DNA of 64,000 bases, from assembly GCF_001693255.1 (NCBI RefSeq), contig NZ_CP016474.1, forward strand, positions 2,684,661-2,748,660. Reading direction: 5' to 3'. The position numbers and the translations under genes are program-made. Origin of the DNA: Picosynechococcus sp. PCC 7003 (GTDB lineage Bacteria; Cyanobacteriota; Cyanobacteriia; Cyanobacteriales; MRBY01). Numbering within the stretch: the stretch's first letter is position 1; each line of letters begins with the position of its first letter. This document shows, piece by piece, positions 40,348 through 49,949 of the stretch. Under the pieces are notes generated by a model. That model ran no database searches and was not told the DNA's origin. It saw only the letters and a program-made list of their open reading frames with translations.

Positions 40348-41148
40348 CTAAACGGGGCTGCTCGGTACAGACAAGGTGAGGCGCTGGAACATGGTCTGGC
40401 GCGCTTGGTGAGCCAGTTGATCGTCGAGGGGATCAAGGTGAATTTCGGTGTTGTACTTCCGTTCTAGGGCTTTTTCGAGAAGCCAATCGGCCAAGAACGG
40501 ATTTTTTGGCAGTAGTGGCCCGTGGGCATAGGTGGCGATCGCCTTTTGGTAAAACGCTCCTTCCCAACCGTCTTCGCCGTTGTTGCCGTAGCCTTTGAGG
40601 ACTTTCCCTAGGGGTTGTACATCGCCTAAATAGGTGCGTCCACCGTGGTTTTCGAAGCCAATGGCAATGGGGCGATCGCCGAGTTTGGTTTTTAATTCTG
40701 TGGCGAGGGGTTCAGCGGTAATTTCAAAGGCCACATTCCCGATGCAACGTTTCGCCCCAAAGCCTGGATGCTTACTCACGAGATCTAAAATGCCTAGACC
40801 TTCGATGCGTTGGCCGAGGGCGGGTTCGTAATATTTGCCAAGGAGTTGCGGCGAACCGCAGGTAAAGACCCCCGGCACCTGATCCTCGATGAGTGCTTTC
40901 AATTTCTCTGCCTTAGCCCCCTGGAGATCCCGCATGACAATTTCCTGCTGGCGATCCTGGGCTCCCCCGCCCACAATCAAATCCACCTCTTCCCAAACAT
41001 TTAGGGGCGCTTCTTTATCGAGGGGAATCACGTCAACGGTAATCTGTCGCCATTGGGCGCGTTTTTCTAGGCAAATCACATTACCGCGATCGCCATAGGT
41101 GCCCATGAGGGTGGGGTAGAGCCAGCCGAGCTTTAGGTGCATCGTCAT
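40348..41148 (-). CDS. GatD-like type 1 glutamine amidotransferase (lipid II amidation)
   Basis: A 266-aa protein of the CobB/CobQ-like glutaminase group. The N-terminal LYPTLMGTYGDRGNVICLEK and the catalytic His block YAHGPLLPKNPFLADWLLEKAL are typical of GatD, which with MurT amidates the D-Glu of lipid II. The nucleophile Cys is in GVFTCGSPQLLG; the usual form is CGGYQ, so the oxyanion region differs. No murT is adjacent. Conserved ENHGGRTYLGDVQPLGKVL also matches the GatD group. A different amidotransferase role cannot be excluded. Confidence 0.82.
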   Translation of the reverse strand: MTMHLKLGWLYPTLMGTYGDRGNVICLEKRAQWRQITVDVIPLDKEAPLNVWEEVDLIVGGGAQDRQQEIVMRDLQGAKAEKLKALIEDQVPGVFTCGSPQLLGKYYEPALGQRIEGLGILDLVSKHPGFGAKRCIGNVAFEITAEPLATELKTKLGDRPIAIGFENHGGRTYLGDVQPLGKVLKGYGNNGEDGWEGAFYQKAIATYAHGPLLPKNPFLADWLLEKALERKYNTEIHLDPLDDQLAHQARQTMFQRLTLSVPSSPV

Positions 41149-41197
41149 TGAGCCATTTACCGAAAAAAAGAATGCCCCTTATCTTAACCTTTGGGGG

Positions 41198-41875
41198 TCA
41201 ACTCCGAAAAAGGCGAGTGTATTGGGTTTCGTGGTTCATACTCGCCAAACTTAAGCCCCAGGTACAGCCATAGAGATCTTTTTCCTGTTGGTCAAGCAAT
41301 TCTTCTGCCACCGTTACTATCACTGGCTGTAATTGATAGATGATCTGTTGGCCCTGGGTCTGGCCCAAGGGGATCAACTTCACTCCCGCACTTACTAAGT
41401 TACTCACCCAGCTATGGAGATAACCTAAAACGGCTTGGTGCGGTTCGATCTCCCAGAGGGCCACGGCAATCCCAAAGGCGATCGCATAATGGCAGTTTTT
41501 GCCGATCTGCTCCCGACAGGCCCCTAGCTGTAGTCGTTTGTTTTCGTCTAAATCTCCCAGCAGTTTCAACAAACTATTGCCCATCTGGATACTTTGTTGC
41601 CGCAGTTCCCTAGTTTCCCGTGTGCCATTCAACCAGCTATTCCAATACTGCAATTGGGTCAAGTCATCAGCGGCGATCGCCTGAATAACCCGCAGCATAA
41701 CGCTCACTTCAGCGCGGATCGAACCATAACGCAGGTGCAACCTCAACCAATCCTGAAAGCTCTCAGCCTCAGAACATCCAGCCGACTCAATCAAATATTC
41801 CAAACCCTCCGAATAGTTATAGGCTCCAAGGGGAAAGTTTGAATTAATGAGTTGCCAGAGAATTAGTTGTTGCAC
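41198..41875 (-). CDS. ureF: Urease accessory protein UreF
   Basis: A 225-aa helical protein starting with the family-typical LINSNFPLGAYNYSEGLEYL and ending GCTWGLSLASMNHETQYTRLFRS. UreF joins UreD/UreH and UreG to load nickel into urease. No other ure gene is in this window; a scattered distribution is usual in cyanobacteria. It lies 21 bp after serS on the same strand, so it is probably cotranscribed with it. No NtcA box (GTA-N8-TAC) is apparent in the short gap. Confidence 0.92.
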   Translation of the reverse strand: MQQLILWQLINSNFPLGAYNYSEGLEYLIESAGCSEAESFQDWLRLHLRYGSIRAEVSVMLRVIQAIAADDLTQLQYWNSWLNGTRETRELRQQSIQMGNSLLKLLGDLDENKRLQLGACREQIGKNCHYAIAFGIAVALWEIEPHQAVLGYLHSWVSNLVSAGVKLIPLGQTQGQQIIYQLQPVIVTVAEELLDQQEKDLYGCTWGLSLASMNHETQYTRLFRS

Positions 41876-41896
41876 TAGTTATCCGCCTTATATGAA

Positions 41897-43180
41897 CTAG
41901 AGAAAATCGCGTTTTAGGTAGGGCCGCAGTACCTCTGGCACCGCCACCGTCCCGTTGGGCTGTTGATAATTTTCGAGGATTGCCGCCATGGTGCGACCGA
42001 TCGCCAAACCAGAACCGTTGAGGGTATGGACAAACTGAGTACCTTTTTTCCCTGCTTCTTTAAAGCGAATTCCCGCCCGTCGCGCTTGGAAATCATAGAA
42101 ATTAGAACAACTCGAAATTTCCCGGTAGGTGTCTGCGGAGGGGAGCCACACTTCCAGGTCATAACATTTCCCGGCGCTGAAACCGAGATCGCCGCTACAG
42201 AGTTCTAAGACACGGTAGGGCAATTTCAGGGCTTGGAGGATCGCTTCGGCATTGGCGACAAGTTTTTCATGTTCTGCCGCCGAGGTTTCCGGCTGGACAA
42301 ATTTCACCAGTTCCACCTTATTAAATTGGTGTAGTCGAATTAACCCACGGGTGTCTTTGCCGTAGCTGCCTGCTTCTCGCCGAAAACAAGGAGTGTAAGC
42401 ACAATGGTAGATGGGCAAATTTTCGGCTTCGAGGATTTCATCACGGTAGAGATTCGTGACGGGCACTTCCGCAGTAGGGGTGAGCCAGAGATCATCATCG
42501 GCACAGCGGAAACTTTCCTCGGCAAATTTCGGCAACTGTCCCGTCCCGGTGAGGGAATCGCTATTGATCAGCACCGGAGGCATCACTTCCACATAACCCG
42601 CCGCAATTTGCTGATCCAACATGAAATTAATCAAAGCCCGTTCTAGGGCCGCCCCTGCACCAACTAGACTCACAAAGCGACTCTGGGCCACCTTCACTGA
42701 CCGGGCAAATTCAAGGATACCGAGCTGTTCGCCGATTTCCCAGTGGGGCAAAATATTGTCGTTGGTGGGCTTATGTTCTTCTCCCCAGCGGCGTACTTCG
42801 ACATTTTCGGTTTCGTTAGCTCCCACAGGGGTGCTTTGATCCGGCAGATTGGGCAGGGCTAACAGCAGATTATAAATTTGGGCTTTGAGTTCTTTTTCCT
42901 GGGGTTCGAGGTCGGCGAGTTTTTGTTTAATCTCATTCCCCTCCGCTTTGAGGGCGGCAATTTCTTCGCCTTTGGGATCGGCACCGCCCTTAATCTTTTG
43001 GCCGATGAGTTTACCGATTTCGTTGCTGCGGGCCTGGAGTTGGCTGCGATCGCCTTCGAGGGTACGTTGTTGAATATCAAGATCGAGAATCGGTTGAATA
43101 TCGTATTCTCCCGCTTTACGGGCATCAAGACGTTCTTGGACAAGAGTGGGATTTTCGCGGAGGAGTTTAATGTCTAGCAC
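41897..43180 (-). CDS. serS: Seryl-tRNA synthetase
   Basis: A 427-aa class II synthetase. The N-terminal 110 residues form the long coiled-coil arm ([20 protein letters not shown] and [20 protein letters not shown]) that contacts the variable arm of tRNA-Ser. The catalytic core shows [16 protein letters not shown], motif 2 [20 protein letters not shown] and motif 3 [19 protein letters not shown]. It charges tRNA-Ser and tRNA-Sec with serine. It heads the minus-strand run serS-ureF-gatD and beyond. A repeat-rich region lies upstream. Confidence 0.96.
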   Translation of the reverse strand: MLDIKLLRENPTLVQERLDARKAGEYDIQPILDLDIQQRTLEGDRSQLQARSNEIGKLIGQKIKGGADPKGEEIAALKAEGNEIKQKLADLEPQEKELKAQIYNLLLALPNLPDQSTPVGANETENVEVRRWGEEHKPTNDNILPHWEIGEQLGILEFARSVKVAQSRFVSLVGAGAALERALINFMLDQQIAAGYVEVMPPVLINSDSLTGTGQLPKFAEESFRCADDDLWLTPTAEVPVTNLYRDEILEAENLPIYHCAYTPCFRREAGSYGKDTRGLIRLHQFNKVELVKFVQPETSAAEHEKLVANAEAILQALKLPYRVLELCSGDLGFSAGKCYDLEVWLPSADTYREISSCSNFYDFQARRAGIRFKEAGKKGTQFVHTLNGSGLAIGRTMAAILENYQQPNGTVAVPEVLRPYLKRDFL

Positions 43181-43261
43181 GGACTTTGCTTTGCTGCGGT
43201 TGAATCACCCAACATTATTCATGATGGGCTAGTAATAATCAATCGAATCCTGCTGGGTACT

Positions 43262-43490
43262 GTCTCTAGGGACACCCACACCCCTCTAGCTCCCCTAATA
43301 GGGGAGAATGGCACCCTCCGCCTACGACACCTCCCTTAAGGGAGGATCTTTTGAGGGGTTTTCCGGAATACTGGCTAATTGTCCCCTCCTGGGAGGGGTT
43401 ACGGGTGGGTTATGCAGAAAGACTAGCCACCCTCCGCCTACGGCACCTCCCTCTAGGAAAGATTTTTTGGGAGGATTGGCGATAGTTATT
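43262..43490. repeat. Intergenic repeat block with direct repeats and short palindromes
   Basis: Two copies of a 25-bp sequence (CACCCTCCGCCTACG, then A or G, then CACCTCCCT) lie at 43312-43336 and 43428-43452, with one mismatch. Short palindromes occur between them, including CCTCCCTTAAGGGAGG at about 43330-43345 and CCCCTCCTGGGAGGGG at 43383-43398. Together they look like degenerate copies of a dispersed intergenic repeat. No coding potential is evident; the ndhD promoter probably lies downstream of it (a TATGAT occurs at about 43550). Confidence 0.65.
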
Positions 43491-43597
43491 GACTAACGAC
43501 GAACCGATTGGGGATCACGACATATTGCGGAGAAAGCACACCTCTTTGGTATGATGCTGGGATTCTAAACATTTCTACATATAGAAGCGAACAACTC

Positions 43598-45250
43598 ATG
43601 GCACCAGATTTCCCATGGTTGACGGCAATCATTGCCCTGCCAGCTCTTTCGACCCTATTGATCCCGTTGCTTCCTGATAAAGAAGGAAAAACTGTACGCT
43701 GGTACGCCCTAATCGTCGGTTTAGTCGATTTTGCGCTGATGTGCTTTGCCTTTTGGCAACATTTTGACCCCCAGGCGACTGAGTTTCAATTGGCAGAAAG
43801 TTATAGTTGGCTGCCGTCCCTGGGAATTCAGTGGAGTGTCGCAGTGGATGGCATTTCTGCGCCCCTCGTGCTCCTCGCCGGTTTTGTAACAACCCTCGCG
43901 ATGTTTTCGGCCTGGCAAGTCAATCGACGCCCCCGGCTGTTTTATGCGTTGATGCTGCTGCTCTATTCGGCGCAGATTGGGGTATTCGTCGCCAAGGATT
44001 TATTTTTGTTCTTCCTGATGTGGGAGATTGAACTGATCCCGGTGTATCTCCTCGTTTGTATCTGGGGAGGGAAACGTCGCCGTTACGCAGCGATGAAATT
44101 CCTGCTCTACACAGCCGCAGCTTCGATTTTTATTCTCGTGGCAGCTCTGGCTCTAAGCTTGAATCTGCCCGGTGGCCCGAACTTTGATTTCGGGGCGATC
44201 GCCCAACAGGATTATCCATTGGGCTTACAAATGTGGCTCTATGCGGGACTTTTAGTTTCCTTTGGCGTGAAGTTAGCGATTTTTCCGCTCCACACCTGGC
44301 TACCCGATGCCCACGGCGAAGCTTCATCCCCCGTTTCTATGCTCCTGGCAGGGGTACTGCTGAAAATGGGGGGCTACGGGTTGATGCGGTTCAATATGGA
44401 GCTGTTGCCCGACGCCCATGTGCGATTTGCGCCCCTTTTAGTCATCCTTGGGGTAGTCAATATTGTCTACGGTGCATTTAGTTCCTTTGGCCAAACCAAT
44501 ATGAAGCGTCGCCTCGCTTATTCTTCTATCTCTCACATGGGGTTTGTCCTGATTGGCATTGCCTCCTTTACGGATTTGGGGATCAACGGGGCAATGCTGC
44601 AAATGCTCTCCCACGGCTTGATTGCATCGGTACTCTTTTTCCTTGCTGGGGTAACCTATGACCGCACAAAGACGATGGTGCTCGCCGAAATTGGTGGCCT
44701 CGGTCAAGTAATGCCGAAGGTCTTTGCTTTGTTTACCGTCGGTGCTTTAGCCTCCCTCGCGCTGCCGGGGATGAGTGGTTTTGTGGGGGAACTTTCTGTC
44801 TTTGTCGGTCTGGCTACCAGTGATACCTATAGCTCGCTGTTCCGGACGATCACTGTTTTCCTCGCGGCTGTTGGGGTAATTCTTACGCCTATTTATCTGC
44901 TCTCGATGCTCCGGGAAATGTTCTACGCCCGGGATCTAGATCTCAGTTGCGACCTCGGTCAACCGAGCAATGTGGCGATCGCCGGGAATTCCCCCGTGTG
45001 TTTTGGGAATGACTGCGTGCTACCAAGCAATGCCATCTACGAAGACGCCCGGCCCCGGGAAATCTTTATCGCGACCTGCTTTACCGTCTTGATCATCGGG
45101 GTAGGACTTTATCCGAAACTGCTGATGCAAATGTACGACGCAAAAACCCAGACCCTCAATGCCAGCGTGCGTCAGGCCCAGGCGATCGCCCAGCAACCCA
45201 GTGAGCCCATCGCCGCTTTGCAGGCCCCAGAACTAAACACCCTCCGCTAA
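43598..45250 (+). CDS. ndhD: NAD(P)H-quinone oxidoreductase subunit 4 (NdhD)
   Basis: A protein of about 550 aa with about 14 membrane helices of the Mrp/NuoM type. Conserved proton-channel regions are visible: [19 protein letters not shown] (with the channel Glu), [20 protein letters not shown] and [16 protein letters not shown]. It is a proton-pumping membrane-arm subunit of NDH-1. Several ndhD paralogues serve respiration or CO2 uptake; the C-terminal [20 protein letters not shown] region reminds me of NdhD2-type (respiratory) rather than NdhD3/D4, but this is from memory. ATG 43598 begins the conserved [11 protein letters not shown] strong terminator follows at 45286. Confidence 0.92.
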   Translation: MAPDFPWLTAIIALPALSTLLIPLLPDKEGKTVRWYALIVGLVDFALMCFAFWQHFDPQATEFQLAESYSWLPSLGIQWSVAVDGISAPLVLLAGFVTTLAMFSAWQVNRRPRLFYALMLLLYSAQIGVFVAKDLFLFFLMWEIELIPVYLLVCIWGGKRRRYAAMKFLLYTAAASIFILVAALALSLNLPGGPNFDFGAIAQQDYPLGLQMWLYAGLLVSFGVKLAIFPLHTWLPDAHGEASSPVSMLLAGVLLKMGGYGLMRFNMELLPDAHVRFAPLLVILGVVNIVYGAFSSFGQTNMKRRLAYSSISHMGFVLIGIASFTDLGINGAMLQMLSHGLIASVLFFLAGVTYDRTKTMVLAEIGGLGQVMPKVFALFTVGALASLALPGMSGFVGELSVFVGLATSDTYSSLFRTITVFLAAVGVILTPIYLLSMLREMFYARDLDLSCDLGQPSNVAIAGNSPVCFGNDCVLPSNAIYEDARPREIFIATCFTVLIIGVGLYPKLLMQMYDAKTQTLNASVRQAQAIAQQPSEPIAALQAPELNTLR

Positions 45251-45285
45251 TCTGTTTGATATTTCCAATGAATTAATTTCGCCAG

Positions 45286-45311
45286 TCCCCGATCCGTCGG
45301 GGATTTTTTTT
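45286..45311 (+). terminator. Rho-independent terminator after ndhD
   Basis: The stem TCCCCGA/TCGGGGA with a short loop is followed by eight T. It lies 35 bp after the ndhD stop and is the clearest terminator in the window. Confidence 0.85.
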
Positions 45312-45330
45312 GTACTTGCACCCATGGCGC

Positions 45331-45366
45331 AAAAAAATAGAAGCGCTTCCCAAGGGAAACACTTCT
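45331..45366 (-). terminator. Rho-independent terminator after petF
   Basis: On the minus strand, a long stem (AGAAG..TTTCCC pairing with GGGAA..CTTCT, with two internal mismatches) is followed by a run of seven T (45337-45331). It stands back to back with the ndhD terminator between the two convergent genes. Confidence 0.75.
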
Positions 45367-45409
45367 AAATGTTCTATTTATCTAGTTGCCCAAGGTGGGC
45401 CGAGAAATT

Positions 45410-46066
<657 letters not shown>

Positions 46067-46360
46067 TTAGTAGAGATCTTCTTCTTTGTGGGTCTCGATC
46101 ACACAGTTAGATGTGGGGTAAGCGATGCAGGTGAGGACGTAACCCGCGGCCACCTGTTCGGGGCTGAGGAAATTTTGATCACTCTGGTCAACGGTGCCAG
46201 AAATGAGTTTCCCGGCACAACTGGAACAAGCCCCAGCACGGCAGGAATAGGGAATATCGATGCCTTGGTTTTCAGCTTCGTCGAGGATATACATATCATC
46301 GGGAACGCTGATGGTATATTCGCCTTCGGGGGTCTTCAGAGTAACTTCGTAACTTGCCAT
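46067..46360 (-). CDS. Second plant-type [2Fe-2S] ferredoxin
   Basis: A 97-aa ferredoxin from ATG 46360, with all four ligand Cys in the same positions as petF ([12 protein letters not shown] and VLTCIAY). It shares about 64 of 97 residues with the downstream ferredoxin by hand count. It differs in the N-terminal strand ([20 protein letters not shown]) and in the loop [11 protein letters not shown], where petF has the acidic [11 protein letters not shown]; this surface contacts partner enzymes. It is probably an alternative ferredoxin with a different partner or expression. An in-frame ATG at 46381 is less likely. Confidence 0.93.
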   Translation of the reverse strand: MASYEVTLKTPEGEYTISVPDDMYILDEAENQGIDIPYSCRAGACSSCAGKLISGTVDQSDQNFLSPEQVAAGYVLTCIAYPTSNCVIETHKEEDLY

Positions 46361-46484
46361 TGCGGTAATGTAATTTTGCAACTAGGGTTTTCATTTTCCA
46401 TTAAACCCGGTTGGGGGCCTTGGGAAAATACCTGATGTTCCATCGGGATTCTGGGCAGTATAGTTTGAGGTTGAAAATTAAACG

Positions 46485-47444
46485 ATGGCAAAATTTCGAG
46501 TGGGCATTGTCGGGACTGGTTACGCGGCCCAACGGCGGGCAGAAGCCTTTTTGCGGGATGGGCGGGCCACCTTAGTCGCTGTGGCGGGGCAATGGCAGCA
46601 AGCCCGGGAACAGTTCGCCAGCAACTATGATCTAGAGGCGATCGCCCACTGGGAAGACCTCATTCAGCGGGACGATCTCGATTTAATTGTGGTGTGTACG
46701 GTCAACCGACGCCACGGGGCGGTGGTACGGGCGGCCTTAGAAGCAGGCAAACATGTGGTGGTGGAATATCCTTTGTCCCTAGATCCCACGGAAGGGGCGG
46801 AGTTGATTCAACTGGCCCAGGCGAAAAAACGATTCCTCCATGTGGAGCATATTGAACTGTTGGGGGGACTGCACCAAACGATTCGGCAGACCTTACCGGA
46901 ACTAGGCGAGATCACCTATGGTCATTACGTCACCCTGGCCCCCAAGGCGAAAACTCTCCCCCACTGGACATACCATTACGAAGATTATGGCTTTCCCTTT
47001 GTGGCGGCCCTTTCGCGGGTGAATCGGTTACTGGATCTCTTTGGCGCTGTCGAAACAGTCACCGGAGCGGCGCAATTTCTCCCGGCAGATTTGCCCGGCT
47101 ATTATCAAAACTGCCTCTGTACAGCGCAACTAAAATTTCAAAGTGGTGTGATTGCCCACCTCACCTACGGCAAAGGAGTCTTGATTCCCAAAGGCGATCG
47201 CCGTTTTCAGATCTATGGCGAAAAAGGCACTTTAGAATTTAACGGCAACCAAGGCACCCTGACCCAAGGCGATCAACAGACAAACCTCGATGCCGGCAGT
47301 CGGCGCGGCGTCTTTTTGCAAGACACAGTTGCGGTGCTGGATCATTTAACCGCAGACAAACCCCTCTACATTCAGCCAGAACAAAGCCTGTACGCCCTCC
47401 AGGTGGCCGCCCAAATCCAACAGGCTGCCCTGGGCAAAACCTAA
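46485..47444 (+). CDS. bvdR: Biliverdin reductase (Gfo/Idh/MocA fold)
   Basis: A 319-aa oxidoreductase starting VGIVGTGYAAQRRAEAFLRD. It follows Synechocystis BvdR closely in my recollection: GYAAQRRAE, HGA-EAGKHVVVEYPL, FLHVEHIELLGGLHQTIRQ, WTYHYEDYGFPFVAALSR and SRRGVFLQDT-AVLDHLT. BvdR reduces biliverdin to bilirubin with NAD(P)H and affects phycobilisome assembly. A general Gfo/Idh dehydrogenase is the alternative, but the HVEHIELLGG block favours BvdR. It is divergent from the second ferredoxin gene; ferredoxin is the electron donor of bilin reductases elsewhere in the pathway. Confidence 0.85.
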   Translation: MAKFRVGIVGTGYAAQRRAEAFLRDGRATLVAVAGQWQQAREQFASNYDLEAIAHWEDLIQRDDLDLIVVCTVNRRHGAVVRAALEAGKHVVVEYPLSLDPTEGAELIQLAQAKKRFLHVEHIELLGGLHQTIRQTLPELGEITYGHYVTLAPKAKTLPHWTYHYEDYGFPFVAALSRVNRLLDLFGAVETVTGAAQFLPADLPGYYQNCLCTAQLKFQSGVIAHLTYGKGVLIPKGDRRFQIYGEKGTLEFNGNQGTLTQGDQQTNLDAGSRRGVFLQDTVAVLDHLTADKPLYIQPEQSLYALQVAAQIQQAALGKT

Positions 47445-47497
47445 ATATTTCTGTGACTTCTCAGACTTCGGCCCATGCCGCTCGGTAAAATAGAGCG

Positions 47498-48151
47498 ATG
47501 ATTTACCCTGGGAAAATTATGGTTGCGTTGTTCTCTGCCCAACACAGGACAAAATTTTGGGGGCCGGTTTTGCTACTGACTTTGATGCTGCTGAGTAGTT
47601 GCGGTGGCAATAATCCCCCAGAAGAAGCCGTTGTCCCAGAGCCTCAACCTCTGCCCACGGAGGAGATCCCAGTGGAAAACGCGCCCCAAGTCCCCAACGC
47701 AAAAAATAACAATAACCTCCCCAAAGATAATCTGGTGGTGCAGGGGGAACCGATCCAGAATGCACCCGCCGACAGTGCTGCCCCCAAGATCACCAGTAAA
47801 ACGACCCTAGAGGCAGGGGCCTATTGCTATCGCACCGAAGAGCAGACCATCCAGGCGATCGCCGAATTGCTTGTAGAACCGACAAATGATGTCAGCGGCA
47901 CGATCGAAGCCACGATCACCAACGACGAAGCAGGCTACTACACTTCTTACAATCAGAGAATTGCCGGGGTTTTGGAGACAGAAACCCTGAGCGCCGCCGT
48001 CGTCACCAACATCGAAAACGATGTGCAAAACTCTCAAGAAACCTGGACGTTAAATCGGAATGTGTTTAGCAATGGCCGGGATGTGAACCTGAAGCGGGTG
48101 AGTTGCGAAGAAATTATCGCCCTCAAAGCCAACCGCAAAAACAGTCCCTAA
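47498..48151 (+). CDS. Lipoprotein, hypothetical
   Basis: A protein of about 210-217 aa with a bacterial lipoprotein signal: a basic start, the hydrophobic stretch WGPVLLLTLMLLSSC and a lipobox LSSC with the cysteine followed by GGN. A Pro/Glu/Asn-rich disordered linker follows (about 60 residues), then a small domain with YCYRTEEQTIQAIAELLVEP and GTIEATITNDEAGYYTSY. The second Cys pair (AYCYR and RVSCEE) could form a disulphide. It starts at ATG 47498 or 47519. The family is unknown. Its last four bases overlap the convergent repeat-protein gene. Confidence 0.7.
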   Translation: MIYPGKIMVALFSAQHRTKFWGPVLLLTLMLLSSCGGNNPPEEAVVPEPQPLPTEEIPVENAPQVPNAKNNNNLPKDNLVVQGEPIQNAPADSAAPKITSKTTLEAGAYCYRTEEQTIQAIAELLVEPTNDVSGTIEATITNDEAGYYTSYNQRIAGVLETETLSAAVVTNIENDVQNSQETWTLNRNVFSNGRDVNLKRVSCEEIIALKANRKNSP

Positions 48152-48513
48152 TGGCTATGGTCATGGCTCGGTTCTGCCATTGGATCAGCGGCGGGCATGG
48201 TTGAATTTTCGCTCGGTAAACTGTGTTGGTGGGGTTCGTTGAGGGTCATATTTTGCCGCCCAAAGGAATACAGCCCCATGGAGACGGCCCCCACACTCAA
48301 AGCCCCCATGGAAACTAGGCCACAGGAGATCACTCCCATTGCCACAACCCCAAGCGAAATAATGCCGTGGGTGGCCACTCCAATCGCGACAATGCCGTGG
48401 GCAGAGATACCAATCGCGATGGTGCCGTGGGCGGAAATGCCGATGGAGAGAAATTTGGTTTTCGAGAGGGGCGAGGGTTTCGTGATTTGGGTTTCTGGAT
48501 TAAAAGTGGTCAT
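48148..48513 (-). CDS. Glycine-pentad repeat protein with His-rich tail
   Basis: A protein of about 121 aa from ATG 48513. The centre is about 12 tandem pentads of the form G-hydrophobic-x-[AS]-x, for example GISAH GTIAI GISAH and GVVAM GVISC GLVSM. The tail is His-rich: PHQHSLPSENS and the final SHDHSH. The repeat should form a regular beta-solenoid or a membrane-packed glycine structure; there is no signal peptide. Short repeats of this kind occur in several bacterial phyla without a known role. The His tail and the nearby copper genes suggest metal binding, which is inference. It is convergent with the lipoprotein gene. Confidence 0.72.
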   Translation of the reverse strand: MTTFNPETQITKPSPLSKTKFLSIGISAHGTIAIGISAHGIVAIGVATHGIISLGVVAMGVISCGLVSMGALSVGAVSMGLYSFGRQNMTLNEPHQHSLPSENSTMPAADPMAEPSHDHSH

Positions 48514-48552
48514 CGGTACTGCACAGGGGAATTTTAAAAAAGGATTCAAAAC

Positions 48553-49305
48553 TTAAGAAGTTACCGCCCAATATAACGAAGCTAAGGCGATCGCCACCAT
48601 TGCCCCCACCAAAGTATTCAAAATATTCACCACTTCATTGGTGAGGACGGCAAATTTTTCCTGAATTGTTGCGCCGATCACGCTCTCAATATTCGTCGCC
48701 ACAAAGGCCGCCACCACACACCAAAAGATTCCCAAGGCATCCATCAAACCGACCCCATACCCCACCAAGGCGATCGCCACCGAGGCAACCACCCCAGCCA
48801 GAGTTCCTTCTAAGCTCACTGCCCCTTCCGTGCCCCTGGGGACAGCTTGAAAGGTGGTGATTAAGAATGTGCGTTTCCCGTAGGCTTTACCCACTTCACT
48901 GGCGCTGGTATCCGAGAGCTTCGTGCAAAAACTGGCCACATAACCGAGCAACAGTAAGGGTTTGATATTTTCTGGCGCAATTAAAGTCCCCAGGGCGCAA
49001 AGGGTACCAATTAGAGCTGACCCCCAAACATTTTCTGGCCCCCGTAAGCCCCCCCGACCTTCGGCAATCCCAGCAGCTTCTTTGATATTTTTGCCAATTT
49101 TCGTGACGCCGACCCCCACCAGGAAATAGAACATCACCACTCCATAGCCCTGCCAACCCAAGCAACCCCAGACCAACACCCCCAACAGCCAAGCGTGGAG
49201 ATAGCCCCAGGGGGTTAGTAATTTTTTCGGTACCAAAAAAGCAAAGGAGATCAGTAGCGAATTTAAGGCGATCGCCACGACCCAATTATTTGTCAGAACG
49301 TCCAT
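48553..49305 (-). CDS. DUF92/TIGR00297 membrane protein, VTE6-type phytyl-phosphate kinase
   Basis: A protein of about 250 aa with 6-7 hydrophobic helices. It has the conserved loop KIGKNIKEAAGIAEGRGGLR and FCTKLSDTSASEVGKAYGKR, followed by VPRGTEGAVSLEGTLAG. The plant homologue VTE6 and the Synechocystis homologue are phytyl-phosphate kinases that make phytyl diphosphate for tocopherol and phylloquinone/chlorophyll recycling. ATG 49305 is preferred to the upstream in-frame ATG 49323. It is divergent from the copper cluster and precedes the repeat-protein gene on the same strand with a 39-bp gap. Confidence 0.85.
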   Translation of the reverse strand: MDVLTNNWVVAIALNSLLISFAFLVPKKLLTPWGYLHAWLLGVLVWGCLGWQGYGVVMFYFLVGVGVTKIGKNIKEAAGIAEGRGGLRGPENVWGSALIGTLCALGTLIAPENIKPLLLLGYVASFCTKLSDTSASEVGKAYGKRTFLITTFQAVPRGTEGAVSLEGTLAGVVASVAIALVGYGVGLMDALGIFWCVVAAFVATNIESVIGATIQEKFAVLTNEVVNILNTLVGAMVAIALASLYWAVTS

Positions 49306-49354
49306 CACAAAAACCAAACTCACTTTTCAATATCTTATTGAATCGCTTTCCCCA

Positions 49355-49386
49355 TTGACCTTCTAGCCGAGGGGAGAGTCTATGAT
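49355..49386 (+). promoter_or_regulatory. Promoter with 20-bp spacer upstream of the copper cluster
   Basis: A near-consensus -35 TTGACC (49355-49360) and -10 TATGAT (49381-49386) are separated by 20 bp. The spacer starts TTCTAG and ends GGAGAGTC, giving a weak dyad with the end of the -35 box. A 19-20 bp spacer with a dyad is the hallmark of promoters activated by MerR-family regulators such as CueR. It lies 30 bp before the DUF411 gene. No MerR gene is in the window. Confidence 0.5.
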
Positions 49387-49415
49387 GAAAGCAGATTGTA
49401 TTTGCGGTGTCAGTA

Positions 49416-49937
49416 ATGGTGAAAAAATCTTGGTTTGCTGTCGGATCGATCGCTCTTTTACTGGGTGTTGGTGGGATCGCGGCCTTTAGTCAATCCCAGG
49501 CCCAGGGGGATCAGCTCCGCCTAGTCGAAAATCAGACGCCAATACCCAGCCAGGTGATCGCCGCAGAAGTTTACCGGACGCCTACCTGTGGTTGTTGCGG
49601 CGCTTGGGTGGATCATTCCGAAGCCAATGGCTTCACTTTTACGGACAATATTCAGCCGGACATCACCGCCATCAAAGAACAATTCGGCATCACCCCAGAA
49701 CTTGCGTCTTGTCACACCACTGTCGCCAATGGCTATGTGTTTGAGGGTCATATTCCCGCCGCTGATATCCAACGGTTTTTAGCCAATCCTCCCGCCGATG
49801 TCGTCGGTTTGACCGTGCCAGGGATGCCCATCGGTTCCCCAGGGATGGAAGCGGGCGATCGCCAACAGGCTTACCAAGTTCTCGCGCTCCATAAAGACGG
49901 CACAACTTCTGTATTCCAAGAATATCCAGGTAACTAG
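49416..49937 (+). CDS. DUF411 metal-binding protein of copper clusters
   Basis: A 173-aa exported protein. Residues 1-28 form a signal peptide (basic VKKSW, then FAVGSIALLLGVGGIAAF). The DUF411 core begins VYRTPTCGCCGAWVDHSEA, with CGCC at residues 58-61, followed by LASCHTTVANGYVFEGHIP. DUF411 proteins occur in copper and silver resistance clusters and are thought to bind metal in the periplasm. ATG 49416 is preferred to GTG 49407. It leads the cluster and is followed after 12 bases by the multicopper oxidase. Confidence 0.88.
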   Translation: MVKKSWFAVGSIALLLGVGGIAAFSQSQAQGDQLRLVENQTPIPSQVIAAEVYRTPTCGCCGAWVDHSEANGFTFTDNIQPDITAIKEQFGITPELASCHTTVANGYVFEGHIPAADIQRFLANPPADVVGLTVPGMPIGSPGMEAGDRQQAYQVLALHKDGTTSVFQEYPGN

Positions 49938-49949
49938 GAGATTCAGGTG

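Noticed and set aside
41876-41896. NtcA-type nitrogen control site for ureF
   Set aside because: The gap to serS is only 21 bp and contains no GTA-N8-TAC; ureF is probably read from the serS promoter.
43312-43452. Possible CRISPR repeats
   Set aside because: Only two 25-bp copies are present, 116 bp apart, with no regular spacers and no cas genes in the window.
43308-43496. A 62-aa plus-strand open frame upstream of ndhD
   Set aside because: It is composed of the repeat block itself and has no ribosome binding site or family features.
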